Below are positions 24,332 through 33,979 of a stretch of 64,000 nucleotides of DNA, one piece after another. The notes under the pieces are model-generated. The model was not told the DNA's origin. It saw nothing but the letters and a program-made list of their open reading frames with translations, and ran no database searches. Origin of the DNA: Bacteroidota bacterium (GTDB lineage: Bacteria; Bacteroidota; Ignavibacteria; UBA10030; UBA8401); assembly GCA_041658205.1 (NCBI GenBank), contig JBBAAO010000001.1, positions 2,728,001 to 2,792,000 of the forward strand. The letters run 5' to 3'. Position 1 is the stretch's first letter; each line of letters starts with the position of its first letter. The position numbers and the translations under genes are program-made.

Positions 24332-27300
24332 CTATTTCAACAGCATCATTTTTCTTGTTGAGACAAATGATCCTGCTTCAATTCGGTAGATATACATACC
24401 GGATGCAACTTGCTGTCCGAAATTATTTTTTCCATTCCATTCCACTTTGCTTGTTCCGGACACAACATCGCTGTTGATGAGTGTTCGAACTTCGCGACCG
24501 AGAATATCATAAATCTTCAATGATACTTTCGCATCGTTCGGCAGAGCAAACTGGATGACGGTTGATGGATTGAACGGATTCGGATAGTTCTGCTCCAAAG
24601 AAAATTCTGCCGGAATAACTTCGCTTACGCGTTTCACGGCAGTCAATGTTCCCTGTCCCGGTTCTAATTGTCCTCGAATTTCTCCTCCGGGATTTGCTGC
24701 TGTATGGATGTTCACATACAATCCGCCATTAAAGAGCGAATCAAGCAGTGCTCCGGTAAGCGGTTGTGTTGCATCCGTCGCTTTCCAAGATCCGGATGAG
24801 TTACCATTGGCAAACGCAATATTTTTCACCACACCGCCATTGATACCGCGTTGTGCGTTATGAAAATGCGAATTCGTAACAGCACCGGTAAGACCATTCA
24901 CGGTGAAGTTATATTTCACTTCATCCTGACCGGGAGAGACAACTACCCAGCCTGTACCTTTTCCACCGCTGTTTGTTTTTGCCTGTAAATTATCCAAACC
25001 GACCGCAATTCCGAATCCGGTGACAAGCTCAATTTGACCGCGAATTTCGCCGCCTGGATGAGCTGCAGTATGGATATTAACGTATAAGCGTCCACGGACC
25101 AATGCCGTTACTAACGAATCATTCAGTTTATTGGTAGAATCCAGCGTGGACCAAATACCGGATGCTGTGTTTCCGAAGAAGTTGAGCGGTTTCAGGACCG
25201 GACCGTTTACACCTTTGGCTCCGTAGTGAATATGTGCTCCCGTAATCTCACCGGAAAGACCCGCAACTGTTATCCGATAGTGAATTGCTTCTTTTTCACC
25301 GGCATGGAATAACATCACAGCTGTTCCACGACCGGGTTTGTTTGTTCCCGCTAATGCGCTATCCAACATAGCGGCAAAACCATACCCACCAACAAGACGT
25401 ACTTGTCCGCGAATTTCACCACCGGGATTTTGTGAGGAATGAACATTAACGTATAAACGACCGCGCATCAATTCTGCAATCAATTGATCCGTCAGCGGTT
25501 GTGTTCCGTCTGTTTTCTTCCATTCACCCATCGCCGTACCGTTGACGATCGTAATGTCTTTTACGACACCGCCGTTCGAATCCGGAGCAGCATTATGGAA
25601 ATGTGCAGCGGAAAGCGTTCCTTCAAGTCCCTCAATCGTGACGCTGTATTTTACAGTGGAACGATCTGGTGAAAGGAAGACTGCTGCTGTTCCATTTGCG
25701 TGTGAGGATGTCTTTGCTTGTACACTATCCAATACAGATGCAAACGCAATACCGTTGCTTGGATACACCTGACCTCGGATTTCGCCGCCGCCAAATGTTG
25801 TCGTATGGACATTCACATACAATTTTCCAGCAAAAAGTTCTGTCAGCATTGCCGGTGAAAGCGGCTGGTTAGCATCCGTTGCTCTCCAGAATCCGTAGGC
25901 AGTGCTTCCATTAAATTTAATATCTTTTACCACTCCGCCGCTAACACCTGCCGCAGCATTATGGAAATGTGCATTGGAAATTGTTCCGCTTAATCCAGCA
26001 ACAGTAACTTGATACATCAATTCCATTCTATCTTCACTCAATACGAATGCTGCCGTGCCGACACCTTTTCTTCCGCCATTTCCTGCTTGTACTGTATCCA
26101 GCAGTGCACCGAATGTGATATTTGCCGGAGCAAATGCAAACGGAGGAATAAATGGACGTGGTTTGAACAGACGAATATCATTTGTATCACGTGGTAACCA
26201 TTGATAGCCAGAAGTAAATGGCGAAGAGTTGTCAAACTGTCCCGCGGGTCCAACAATCGTAATTGGATATACAGGTTCAGGAATACCGTCAATATTGGTA
26301 TCACTGTCAATACGCATGGTTGTTGAGTCACCGCTTTGATCTTTAAAAATCATATTAACGCTGGTGCCAGCAGCAGGCCATGCAGGAGAGCTTGCCGTTT
26401 TGGTAACATTACGGATCTCAACTAAAGAATTTTCAAACAACTCGCCATTATTTAAAAGTTCTTTAATAGTAACCAACCTCGGTTTAATGGGAGGTGCAGG
26501 GCCAAGATCGGTGAAATCAATTCCCGGATCATTAAATTGGAATTTGCTTCCACCACCTATAGGATTATCTGTTGTTCCGGTGATAATGTATGCGTTGCCA
26601 CGTTTCACATCAAACAGCGGTCCACCCGAAGGTGTTCTAAATATTGTCACGCCGCCGAGACTATCCTGCGCAACAATTTCGTTGTTGGCAACTTGGAAGA
26701 TACTATCTTCAACAGTCACAACTCCTTGAGTTCGAATGCCGTAACCTTTAAATAAAAGTACACCGTTAGTATCAACTTCACGCGGTCCACCTTTATATGC
26801 AAGTTTTGTTACTCCTGCATAATATCCAGGAACAATAATTGTAGCATTAACACCTGCTCCGTCAGTTACCTCAGCACGGAAATTGATTCTTCTGCCGTTT
26901 CTGTTTACCGATGCCGGAACAACTGCGCGGTATACTCGTCCGTTAGACTGACTCAATGTGACAAACGCAGAGTCAACACCGGCAGTATCGCTTACAGATG
27001 TTCTGTGTCCGAAATATTTTAATTGTGCACTGCCGATAGATTTCATCGTCAACAAATTGAAATAGACCGTGTCATTTTCACCCGCATTCGGAATAAAGGG
27101 AACACGACTATTGAATGTGACACCGGGAGCGGACAACGGAATACTAAACTTCCCAACTGCATTATTTGTACTAAAGACATACAGTGAAGAATCTGCTGCG
27201 GAATAAATAACATCTCCCGTTGCATTTGAATTTGGATTATTCCCTAATGATGTTGTTGCTGCAACAACATAGGATGATGCACCGCCGGCGGTGATATCAA

Positions 27301-28129
27301 CAACGCGTACAAGCGAAGGGTTTGTAGCGCTTGCATTGCCGGAATACATTCCAAGAAATTTTCTGGAGTTGAATTCAAAATATGTTGCTGTTGTGAAACC
27401 GGTCGCCGCAACACCTGTAGGAATGGTATCGAGAACATTACCGCTTGTGTCAAACTTCATTGCAGCTTTTCCTGATGTGTTTAACCAGAATGAACCAAAT
27501 CCATTAGTTTCCGGTCCGATTCCCAATACACCAGTAGCCCAGCCTGTGGGAACAATTGTTTTGCGAAGAACCAAAGTATCACCTGAGCGTTTGAATACAT
27601 TCACGGCACCCGGTGTGGTGTTTCCGGAAAGATAGACATACGTACTTTCACCGGCACCGACAACGGTCAACGCATCACCCATTCTCGGTCCTCTCACTGA
27701 ATCAGCAAATGCTATTGTCGGAGCAGAACTTTCGTCAGCCCATGTATAAATTTTTACTTGTCGCTGAGTTGAATCATTGACAGTCGTTTGAAGATTTGAA
27801 GTGTAGATACGCCCATCATTTGCCACACCGACTCTCACAAACGTGAATGTTCCGCCAGAGATGCCAGTCATATTCAATTTGCCGATAGAATCACCGGTTG
27901 CAGCGTTAAGAATAACGACAGCATTAATCCCGGTTTCTCTTGAAGCAACAAGAACGTGTTTAGTGACTGGGTTGTATGCCATGCCGCGAGTGTTGCTCGA
28001 CGTGGCATTCAACCACGATTTACCGGCAGGTACAAGCCATTTTGATGGTATTACACTTTGAGCGTTTGTTATTGCGGACATTAACATCATTCCAAACAAC
28101 GCGCAAAATAGTAATAAGGATTTTTTCAT
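24332..28129 (-). CDS. Large T9SS-exported protein with four tandem CHRD domains
   Basis: 1265 residues from the ATG at 28129 (SD AAGGAG; signal peptide MKKSLLLFCALFGMMLMSAI...). The N-terminal ~370 residues form a propeller-like region paralogous to that of the protein at 17430 (NTRGMAYNPVTKHVLVASRE). The shared motif VDTNGVLLFKGYGIR occurs further on. Four CHRD domains of about 118 residues follow in tandem (about 668-1156), each with a core like HFHNAAAGVSGGVVKDI and ending YVNVHT...GGEIRGQ. The sorting domain (EQNYPNPFNPSTVIQFALP) closes the protein. CHRD domains occur in chordin and in bacterial surface proteins; the ligand is unknown. A promoter lies upstream (28203-28232). Confidence 0.88.
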   Translation of the reverse strand: MKKSLLLFCALFGMMLMSAITNAQSVIPSKWLVPAGKSWLNATSSNTRGMAYNPVTKHVLVASRETGINAVVILNAATGDSIGKLNMTGISGGTFTFVRVGVANDGRIYTSNLQTTVNDSTQRQVKIYTWADESSAPTIAFADSVRGPRMGDALTVVGAGESTYVYLSGNTTPGAVNVFKRSGDTLVLRKTIVPTGWATGVLGIGPETNGFGSFWLNTSGKAAMKFDTSGNVLDTIPTGVAATGFTTATYFEFNSRKFLGMYSGNASATNPSLVRVVDITAGGASSYVVAATTSLGNNPNSNATGDVIYSAADSSLYVFSTNNAVGKFSIPLSAPGVTFNSRVPFIPNAGENDTVYFNLLTMKSIGSAQLKYFGHRTSVSDTAGVDSAFVTLSQSNGRVYRAVVPASVNRNGRRINFRAEVTDGAGVNATIIVPGYYAGVTKLAYKGGPREVDTNGVLLFKGYGIRTQGVVTVEDSIFQVANNEIVAQDSLGGVTIFRTPSGGPLFDVKRGNAYIITGTTDNPIGGGSKFQFNDPGIDFTDLGPAPPIKPRLVTIKELLNNGELFENSLVEIRNVTKTASSPAWPAAGTSVNMIFKDQSGDSTTMRIDSDTNIDGIPEPVYPITIVGPAGQFDNSSPFTSGYQWLPRDTNDIRLFKPRPFIPPFAFAPANITFGALLDTVQAGNGGRKGVGTAAFVLSEDRMELMYQVTVAGLSGTISNAHFHNAAAGVSGGVVKDIKFNGSTAYGFWRATDANQPLSPAMLTELFAGKLYVNVHTTTFGGGEIRGQVYPSNGIAFASVLDSVQAKTSSHANGTAAVFLSPDRSTVKYSVTIEGLEGTLSAAHFHNAAPDSNGGVVKDITIVNGTAMGEWKKTDGTQPLTDQLIAELMRGRLYVNVHSSQNPGGEIRGQVRLVGGYGFAAMLDSALAGTNKPGRGTAVMLFHAGEKEAIHYRITVAGLSGEITGAHIHYGAKGVNGPVLKPLNFFGNTASGIWSTLDSTNKLNDSLVTALVRGRLYVNIHTAAHPGGEIRGQIELVTGFGIAVGLDNLQAKTNSGGKGTGWVVVSPGQDEVKYNFTVNGLTGAVTNSHFHNAQRGINGGVVKNIAFANGNSSGSWKATDATQPLTGALLDSLFNGGLYVNIHTAANPGGEIRGQLEPGQGTLTAVKRVSEVIPAEFSLEQNYPNPFNPSTVIQFALPNDAKVSLKIYDILGREVRTLINSDVVSGTSKVEWNGKNNFGQQVASGMYIYRIEAGSFVSTRKMMLLK
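24660..26125 (-). repeat. Four tandem coding repeats encoding CHRD domains
   Basis: Approximate units are 26125-25765, 25750-25395, 25385-25020 and 25015-24660. Each ends with codons for GGEIRGQ; the second, third and fourth open with a short (A/G)FA or GIAV motif and LD. The units differ at DNA level, so this is an old duplication, not recent slippage. It is part of the coding region of the surface protein. Confidence 0.8.
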
Positions 28130-28465
28130 GATGCTCCTTACGTTTGTTATGTAAATAGTGAATTGTAAAAATTTTATAGAATTGCAGTCAATGAGGGTAT
28201 TACAAATATACACAAAGTTTTTTTGAAGGCAACCTTTTTGTCCGATTTTGTATCATTTTTTGTCATTATATAATTGTTATGAGTGGATTTATGATTTGAA
28301 GCACATTTATATTACGAGATAATTCCGCTTTTGGATTTTTTTAGGATGCTTGCTTACAATAAATAAACTAACTTCCTTAATATTAATTGTCATTGAAAAT
28401 CTATTTTAGAAAGAGACTCTTATCGAAAGAGTTCACAGGGATTATTACCATAATCGATCTGACAG
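28130..28465. other. Gap between the dsbD stop and the CHRD-array gene
   Basis: 336 bp. It contains the promoter at 28203-28232 reading into the CHRD-array gene. Near the dsbD end is a weak hairpin (ACTCTT / AAGAGT at 28416-28432) followed on the minus strand by CTCTTTCT, a possible but poor terminator. Nothing else is seen. Confidence 0.45.
28203..28232 (-). promoter_or_regulatory. Promoter of the CHRD-array gene
   Basis: On the minus strand TTGCCT (28227-28232) and TATATT (28205-28210) are 16 bases apart, with TGTG just before the -10 and TG after it. The TATATTTG also fits the TAnnTTTG -7 element known from Bacteroidota. Predicted leader is about 65 bases. Confidence 0.5.
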
Positions 28466-30256
28466 TTATTGAGCTGTTTCCAATTTCTTTAAAAACTCTT
28501 CAGCATTGACAAATCCCGTGATTCTTCCCTTCTCATTTCCGTCACCATCTATAATCAATACAGTCGGTACCCCTTTTATCTGAAACCGTTTTGTTAACGA
28601 TTCAATCTCCGGTTTTCCGGACTTCGTAAGATCTGCTTTATATGTTTTGAATTTCTGCGACCGTTCAATCACTTTTGGATTTGAAAAGGTGATTGCATCC
28701 AATTCTTTGCATGGGATACACCAATCAGCATAAAAATCTATCACCATCATTTCTTTGTTTTGTAATGATTCTTCGTACTTCACTTCGGTGAAGATTTGCC
28801 AATCGGGGGATTGTTTCTTTGACGGGATCAAAGCATATGATGAGATCACAATAATCAAAAGCGATACGGCAATTTTCACCGCGCGGAATCCCTTCACACT
28901 ATTCCCCTTCTTATCTATGAACATGAGGATAATGGCGGCAATGATTCCGAATACCGGAAGCAAATATAATTGGATTTCTTTTGGAAGAATCGGATCAATA
29001 AAATAGAGAGCCATACCTAACATGATGAATCCAAACAGATGCTTCACTCCTTCCATCCATTCGCCCGAACGCGGAAGATTTTTTATCTTACCGGAAAATA
29101 ATGCTAAGATTAAATAGGGAAAACCAAGTCCGAGCGCCAGCACGAAGAACATCAGAAATCCCTGAAATGGATCTCCTTTTGCCGCGACGAATGTTACCAG
29201 ACCGATGACAAAAGGTCCGATGCAGGGAGCGGCGACAATTCCCATCGTCAACCCCATAAAGAATGCACCGAATGAACCCCCTTTTGCTCCGCCGGCAGCG
29301 TTCATCCATGAACTGGGAAGATTAAACTCGTACACACCAAACTGACTGAGTGCAAGCACAACAAAAAGTGTCGCAATTCCAAGAATCACATACACGTTCT
29401 GAAGTAATGTCCCGAAGAGGGCACCACTTAATGACGTGACAACGCCAATCACTGAATAGGTCAACGCCATTCCCAACATATAGAGCACACCTAACAAAAA
29501 GAGTCTACTCGTTTTTCCTTCGCTTTGTCCGCCAAAATACCCAATCGTAATGGGAATCAAGGGATAAACGCATGGCGTAAGATTTAATGCAAGTCCGCCA
29601 AGAAAAATAAACAACAACGATACGGCTAGACCACTCTTTTCCAACGTTGAAGCAAGTCCGGTATCATCAGATGCATTTCCTATCTTTTGGTCAGCTTCTG
29701 TTGCTCCTCCATAAGTTTGCAAGAGTTCGGAGCCTGTTGTTTGTGCAGCGGTATCTGTTTTTTGATTTTGTGGTGTAACAGAAGATGCTGTAACATCAAC
29801 CTCCAGAACTGTAGACGCCGACTTTGGGGCAAGACATGTTTGGTCGTTGCATGCTTGGTAATTCAACTTCACTTCAATCTTTTGTTTACCAACAACCGGA
29901 GCATTGTCAACAGTAAACAATAATTCTATTTGGCTATTCCCTTCAAATACAGAGACCGGCTGATCGGAAAATGAAAATGTAACATCGTGCGGTTTTGGAT
30001 AATGTACTTTGGTCAACCGTATTCCTTTCCCAGTTGCCACCACTTTGGAAGCGATCAATGATTCATCATGCGGCTTGTCGGAATTAATATGCCATGGTTT
30101 TTCGATATTCGCTTGCAGTATAACTGTAAATTGATCTCCTCCCTTCACCGTCACGGGTAAAACAGAGAACGAAATTCGAACTGGTTCCACCGATTGTCCA
30201 AACATTACACAAGTAATTAGAAATAAAAAATTTATCATTACGTTCATTCGAAACAT
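28466..30256 (-). CDS. dsbD: Thiol:disulfide interchange protein DsbD
   Basis: 596 residues from the ATG at 30256. Upstream in-frame starts (for example 30298 with GGAG) would give an over-long acidic leader. A signal-peptide-like helix is followed by an N-terminal immunoglobulin-like domain with the redox pair CNDQTC (about 137/142). The eight-helix membrane core has Cys near 230 (NLTPCVYPLIPIT) and 344 (VAAPCIGPFVIGLV). A C-terminal thioredoxin-like domain has DWCIPCKEL (about 512/515). It carries electrons from cytoplasmic thioredoxin to periplasmic partners, for disulfide isomerisation or cytochrome c maturation, the latter possibly relevant to the c-heme sensor kinase. It is monocistronic and divergent from ssb. 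Confidence 0.95.
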   Translation of the reverse strand: MFRMNVMINFLFLITCVMFGQSVEPVRISFSVLPVTVKGGDQFTVILQANIEKPWHINSDKPHDESLIASKVVATGKGIRLTKVHYPKPHDVTFSFSDQPVSVFEGNSQIELLFTVDNAPVVGKQKIEVKLNYQACNDQTCLAPKSASTVLEVDVTASSVTPQNQKTDTAAQTTGSELLQTYGGATEADQKIGNASDDTGLASTLEKSGLAVSLLFIFLGGLALNLTPCVYPLIPITIGYFGGQSEGKTSRLFLLGVLYMLGMALTYSVIGVVTSLSGALFGTLLQNVYVILGIATLFVVLALSQFGVYEFNLPSSWMNAAGGAKGGSFGAFFMGLTMGIVAAPCIGPFVIGLVTFVAAKGDPFQGFLMFFVLALGLGFPYLILALFSGKIKNLPRSGEWMEGVKHLFGFIMLGMALYFIDPILPKEIQLYLLPVFGIIAAIILMFIDKKGNSVKGFRAVKIAVSLLIIVISSYALIPSKKQSPDWQIFTEVKYEESLQNKEMMVIDFYADWCIPCKELDAITFSNPKVIERSQKFKTYKADLTKSGKPEIESLTKRFQIKGVPTVLIIDGDGNEKGRITGFVNAEEFLKKLETAQ

Positions 30257-30571
30257 ATTGTTATCGCTTTCAGTCTTTACTGTATCGCAAAAATTCATCA
30301 ATGTGGATTCTCCACTGCAATTGGAATCCGGACGTACATGAAACAAACAGTCCTGATTGAACGTTCCGTGATCAGCCGAGTTTTCTCAATGTGTCCGCTC
30401 ACGTTAATCATTCTGCTAATGCTGTTTCTATGCGTCGGATAAAGGATTATTTTCTTTCCTCGAATCATCACAAAATGTTTAATCATCATTGTTATAGAGA
30501 ATATAAAAAAACTGATTCTTGAAAAACAGAAAAATGCCCGCTATGACCAACAAATTAAACCAATTGAGCAC

Positions 30572-30600
30572 TTGACATTTTTTACTGTTTATTGTATGTT
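30572..30600 (+). promoter_or_regulatory. Sigma-70-type promoter of ssb
   Basis: TTGACA (30572-30577) and TATGTT (30595-30600) are exactly 17 bases apart, the best housekeeping match in the window. Transcription should start near 30607, giving a leader of about 30 bases with AAGGAGG before the ssb ATG. The rest of the roughly 380-bp divergent dsbD-ssb gap shows nothing I can call. Confidence 0.75.
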
Positions 30601-30635
30601 TTTCCCACAATTCACATTAACGTTAAGGAGGTCTT

Positions 30636-31061
30636 ATGTCACGTAGTCTAAACAAGGTTCAATTGATCGGTAATTTGGGTAAAGACCCCGAATTGAAATA
30701 TACGCCTAGCGGCGTTGCGGTCGCCACATTTTCCATTGCCACCAGCGAAAGCTGGAAAGATCAGGAAGGAAACCAACAGGAAAAAACAGAATGGCACAAT
30801 ATTGTTGCTTGGAGAAAACTTGCAGAAATATGCGGTGAGTATCTTAAAAAAGGAAAAAAAGTTTATCTTGAAGGAAAATTACAAACTCGAAACTATGAAA
30901 AAGATGGAATCAAACGATATATCACTGAGATTGTTGCTGATCAGTTGATTATGCTGGACGGCGGAGGCGGTGCAGGAAAAGGAAACACCGGTAGCAGTTC
31001 AGTTTCCGAATCGACCCCAGCACATTCAGATGCTCCAAAAGATGATGACCTACCGTTTTAG
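30636..31061 (+). CDS. ssb: Single-stranded DNA-binding protein
   Basis: 141 residues. The N-terminal ~105 residues are an OB fold (NKVQLIGNLGKDPELKYTPS, ATFSIATSESW, EWHNIVAWRKLAEICGEYLKKGKKVYLEGKL). A Gly/Ser-rich linker follows, and the acidic tip DDDLPF recruits replication and repair proteins. Length and tip are as in other bacterial SSBs. SD TAAGGAGGT is strong. A promoter is at 30572-30600 and a terminator immediately follows. Confidence 0.97.
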   Translation: MSRSLNKVQLIGNLGKDPELKYTPSGVAVATFSIATSESWKDQEGNQQEKTEWHNIVAWRKLAEICGEYLKKGKKVYLEGKLQTRNYEKDGIKRYITEIVADQLIMLDGGGGAGKGNTGSSSVSESTPAHSDAPKDDDLPF

Positions 31062-31082
31062 TTCCACTATAATATAGGATAG

Positions 31083-31117
31083 AGCCCTGTCATTAACAGA
31101 CAGGGCTTCTTTTTTTA
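31083..31117 (+). terminator. Rho-independent terminator of ssb
   Basis: AGCCCTGT pairs with ACAGGGCT around nine bases, followed by TCTTTTTTT. It ends only 14 bp before the ggt start codon, and the ggt SD (AAAGGA) begins within the T-run. Confidence 0.9.
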
Positions 31118-31131
31118 AAGGACTCTCATTC

Positions 31132-32826
31132 ATGAAAAAAATTGTTTCTTCGTTATTGATCCTCATCCTCTTTGTTTCAGCTTTCCTTCAACCTGCATCC
31201 CGAAAACCGGTGAAAGCAAAAAACGGCATGGTCGTTTCAGCTGATCCGCTCGCATCCAAGGCCGGAATGGAAATTCTGAAGCGAGGAGGTAACGCCATTG
31301 ATGCCGCAGTTGCCGTTGGATTCGCTCTTGCCGTCACGTATCCGGCTGCTGGAAATATCGGCGGCGGCGGATTTATGAACATCCGTTTTGCCGATGGACG
31401 ATGTTACGCTATCGACTATCGGGAAAAAGCGCCGGGAGCCGCAAGCCGCGACATGTATTTGGATAAAGAGGGAAATTTTATTTCTGAAAAAAGTACGTTG
31501 GGACATTTAGCGGCAGGGGTTCCGGGTGCTGTTGCCGGAATGTTAACGGGATTAGAAAAATATGGAACTATGAATCGCAAACAGGTAATTTCTCCGGCAT
31601 ATGAACTCGCCGCCAAAGGATTTCCTCTTCTCGGCGAGTTGGCAGAAGATCTCAATTGGGGGAAAAAAGATTTCGAAAAATTTTCGGGAAGCAAAAAATA
31701 TTTTGTCAACCCTTCCGGCGCATACAAAGAGGGTGAACTATGGAAGCAAGCAGACCTTGGGAAAACCCTCAAACGAATTATTGAAAAGGGACGTGATGGA
31801 TTTTACAAAGGAGAAACAGCAGATCTTATCGTTGCAGAAATGAAACGAGGAGGCGGATTAATCTCTCACACCGATCTTGAAAATTACCAAGCGGCGATTC
31901 GAGTTCCATTAAAGGGAACATACCGCGGATATGAGATCATTTCCCAACCGCCGGTCAGTTCCGGAGGAACGGCACTGCTGCAACTGTTGAATATTCTGGA
32001 AGGATACGATTTAAAATCGTATGGCCATAATTCCGCAAAGACTATTCACCGTTATATCGAAGCAATGAGACGCGTCTATGCTGATCGCGCAGAACATTTA
32101 GGAGATCCCGACTTTTATAAAGTCCCTGTCGAATGGCTTATATCAAAACAATACGCAGATGAACGCCGCGCAACCATCGATACAGTGAACGCCAGTGAAA
32201 GTAAAAGCATCTCACACGGAAAAGCGCCACTCCACGAAAGTGAACAGACAACGCATTATTCCGTAGTTGACAAATGGGGAAATTGTGTAAGCGTTACCAC
32301 CACACTCAACGGAGGATTCGGATGTTCCGTTGCTGTGGATGGCGCCGGTTTTATATTGAACAATGAAATGGATGATTTTTCCGCAAAGCCGGGAGTTCCC
32401 AATATTTACGGTGCAATAGGAAATATTGCGAACGAAATCCAACCGAACAAACGAATGCTCTCGTCCATGACACCGACAATCGTTGTGAAAGATGGAAAAC
32501 CATTTATGGTCATCGGCACTCCTGGCGGAACAACCATTATCACCACCGTGATGCAGGTGATCTGTAATGTAATCGATTTTGAAATGAATATTCAACAAGC
32601 AATAGATGCTCCTCGGATTCATCATCAATGGTCGCCGGATGAAACATATTACGAACGGCGCGGACTTTCTTCCGACACTGTGGAGAAACTTGAAGCAATG
32701 GGGCACCATATGAAAGAACGACGCGGGACAAGCGGACTTGCCGAAGGGATCATTATCGACAATGCAAAAGGGATGTTATATGGCGCTACAGATCCTAGGG
32801 GATACGGTCAAGCAATTGGGTATTAA
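31132..32826 (+). CDS. ggt: Gamma-glutamyltransferase
   Basis: 564 residues with a signal peptide (MKKIVSSLLILILFVSAFLQ), so periplasmic. It hydrolyses or transfers the gamma-glutamyl group of glutathione and related peptides. The precursor self-cleaves before the nucleophile T373 in SEQTTHYSVVDKWGN. Other conserved parts are GGNAIDAAVAVGFALAVTYP, GGGGFMNIRF, SMTPTIVVKDGKPFMVIGTPGG and the ending DPRGYGQAIGY. The start follows AAAGGA. It sits directly behind the ssb terminator, so expression depends on read-through or a promoter overlapping the end of ssb. Confidence 0.95.
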   Translation: MKKIVSSLLILILFVSAFLQPASRKPVKAKNGMVVSADPLASKAGMEILKRGGNAIDAAVAVGFALAVTYPAAGNIGGGGFMNIRFADGRCYAIDYREKAPGAASRDMYLDKEGNFISEKSTLGHLAAGVPGAVAGMLTGLEKYGTMNRKQVISPAYELAAKGFPLLGELAEDLNWGKKDFEKFSGSKKYFVNPSGAYKEGELWKQADLGKTLKRIIEKGRDGFYKGETADLIVAEMKRGGGLISHTDLENYQAAIRVPLKGTYRGYEIISQPPVSSGGTALLQLLNILEGYDLKSYGHNSAKTIHRYIEAMRRVYADRAEHLGDPDFYKVPVEWLISKQYADERRATIDTVNASESKSISHGKAPLHESEQTTHYSVVDKWGNCVSVTTTLNGGFGCSVAVDGAGFILNNEMDDFSAKPGVPNIYGAIGNIANEIQPNKRMLSSMTPTIVVKDGKPFMVIGTPGGTTIITTVMQVICNVIDFEMNIQQAIDAPRIHHQWSPDETYYERRGLSSDTVEKLEAMGHHMKERRGTSGLAEGIIIDNAKGMLYGATDPRGYGQAIGY

Positions 32827-32858
32827 ATTATCCGTGAATTTTCGTATATTGTAATACC

Positions 32859-32890
32859 AAACCTGTGAACTGTTTCACAGGTTTTTATTT
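32859..32890 (+). terminator. Rho-independent terminator of ggt
   Basis: AACCTGTGAA pairs with TTCACAGGTT around four bases, followed by TTTATTTT. It lies about 35 bp after the ggt stop. Confidence 0.85.
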
Positions 32891-32920
32891 TCAGAACACC
32901 CGACAGAGGAATAGAGCAGC

Positions 32921-33865
32921 ATGAGCGAACAAAAATTTGATATCAATCAACCGATCCAGGTGGGAGGCCAAGCGGTAATCGAAGGGGTAATGATGCGTGC
33001 GAAAGGGATGATTGCTACAGCCGTGCGAAGAGCCAACGGCGAAATTGTGGTAAAAAAAATGCCGTTTACTTCGGTATTGGAGAAAAACCCGGTGTTCAAT
33101 AAACCGATCCTCCGCGGCGCAATTGGACTTGTAGAGATGATGTACATCGGCATCAGTACGCTCAACTATTCGGCTGAAATTGCCATGGAAGATGAGGAAA
33201 CTAAAAATAATATCGGCGAAAAAAAAGAACGAAAACCGCAATCAAAACTTGCGTTGGGAGCAACACTAATCTTTTCCTTGGTGATAGGGGTCGGACTATT
33301 TTTTTTCCTCCCTCTGTTTGCGGCAACACAGTTTTTTGACGTGGCCCAGAGACCGTTCGAATTCAATCTTGTCTCCGGTGCAATCCGCATCACAATTTTA
33401 CTCGGTTATCTCTACGCCATTTCAAAGATGAAAGATGTCCATCGCCTCTTTCAATATCACGGTGCTGAACACAAAGCGGTTTTTGCATTCGAACAGAATG
33501 CTCCTCTCACTGTTCCGTCCGCCATTACCTATACCCGTTTTCATCCCCGCTGCGGGACGAGTTTCGTACTGCAAGTGATGTTAATTGCAATCTTGCTATT
33601 CAGTATTATGGATACGATTCTACTGCAGTTCATTGATGAATTAACATTACCGATTCGACTGTCAACGCATATTCCCTTTATTCCGGTACTCGGCGGAATA
33701 TCGTACGAATTTCTTAAATATTCTGCGAAACACAGCGGAACGGCGCTCGGCAAAATGTTCGTCGCACCAGGATTATGGCTGCAAAAAATCACAACCGAAG
33801 AACCGGATGATTCAATGATGGAAGTCTCATTGGCGGCGTTGAAAGCAGCATTGCAAAAAGAGTAG
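32921..33865 (+). CDS. DUF1385 (YqhQ-like) membrane protein
   Basis: 314 residues. The N-terminal signature VGGQAVIEGVMMRAKGMIATAVRR identifies DUF1385. Two to four hydrophobic helices follow (LGATLIFSLVIGVGLFFFLP, AIRITILLGYLYAISKM). The family core is FQYHGAEHKAVFAFE with TRFHPRCGTSFVL, rich in His and Cys and possibly metal-binding. A GAGGAA SD precedes the ATG. The gene neighbours prfA, a common arrangement for this family. The function is unknown. Confidence 0.9.
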   Translation: MSEQKFDINQPIQVGGQAVIEGVMMRAKGMIATAVRRANGEIVVKKMPFTSVLEKNPVFNKPILRGAIGLVEMMYIGISTLNYSAEIAMEDEETKNNIGEKKERKPQSKLALGATLIFSLVIGVGLFFFLPLFAATQFFDVAQRPFEFNLVSGAIRITILLGYLYAISKMKDVHRLFQYHGAEHKAVFAFEQNAPLTVPSAITYTRFHPRCGTSFVLQVMLIAILLFSIMDTILLQFIDELTLPIRLSTHIPFIPVLGGISYEFLKYSAKHSGTALGKMFVAPGLWLQKITTEEPDDSMMEVSLAALKAALQKE

Positions 33866-33922
33866 AGTAAAATACCAAAAACCGATCATTCCTGTTTGAC
33901 CAAAAGGAAATTTTGTAACTTC

Positions 33923-33966
33923 GGACAAGCGGGAATGCTTGTCCTGCTTATATTTTTTATTTTTAG
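33923..33966 (+). terminator. Hairpin with T-rich tail in front of prfA
   Basis: GGACAAGC pairs with GCTTGTCC around GGGAAT, then comes TGCTTATATTTTTTATTTTT. It is 57 bp after the DUF1385 stop and only about 14 bp before the prfA ATG. It could end the DUF1385 transcript or act as an attenuator for prfA. Confidence 0.6.
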
Positions 33967-33979
33967 TACTGTTGACGTT

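Noticed and set aside
24660..26125. CRISPR-like or satellite repeat array
   Set aside because: The regular ~360-bp spacing is from coding CHRD domains with protein-level conservation; the DNA units are divergent.
33896..33979. 28-residue hydrophobic leader on RF1
   Set aside because: It needs a TTG start and is absent from RF1 proteins, and the DNA folds as a terminator-like hairpin.
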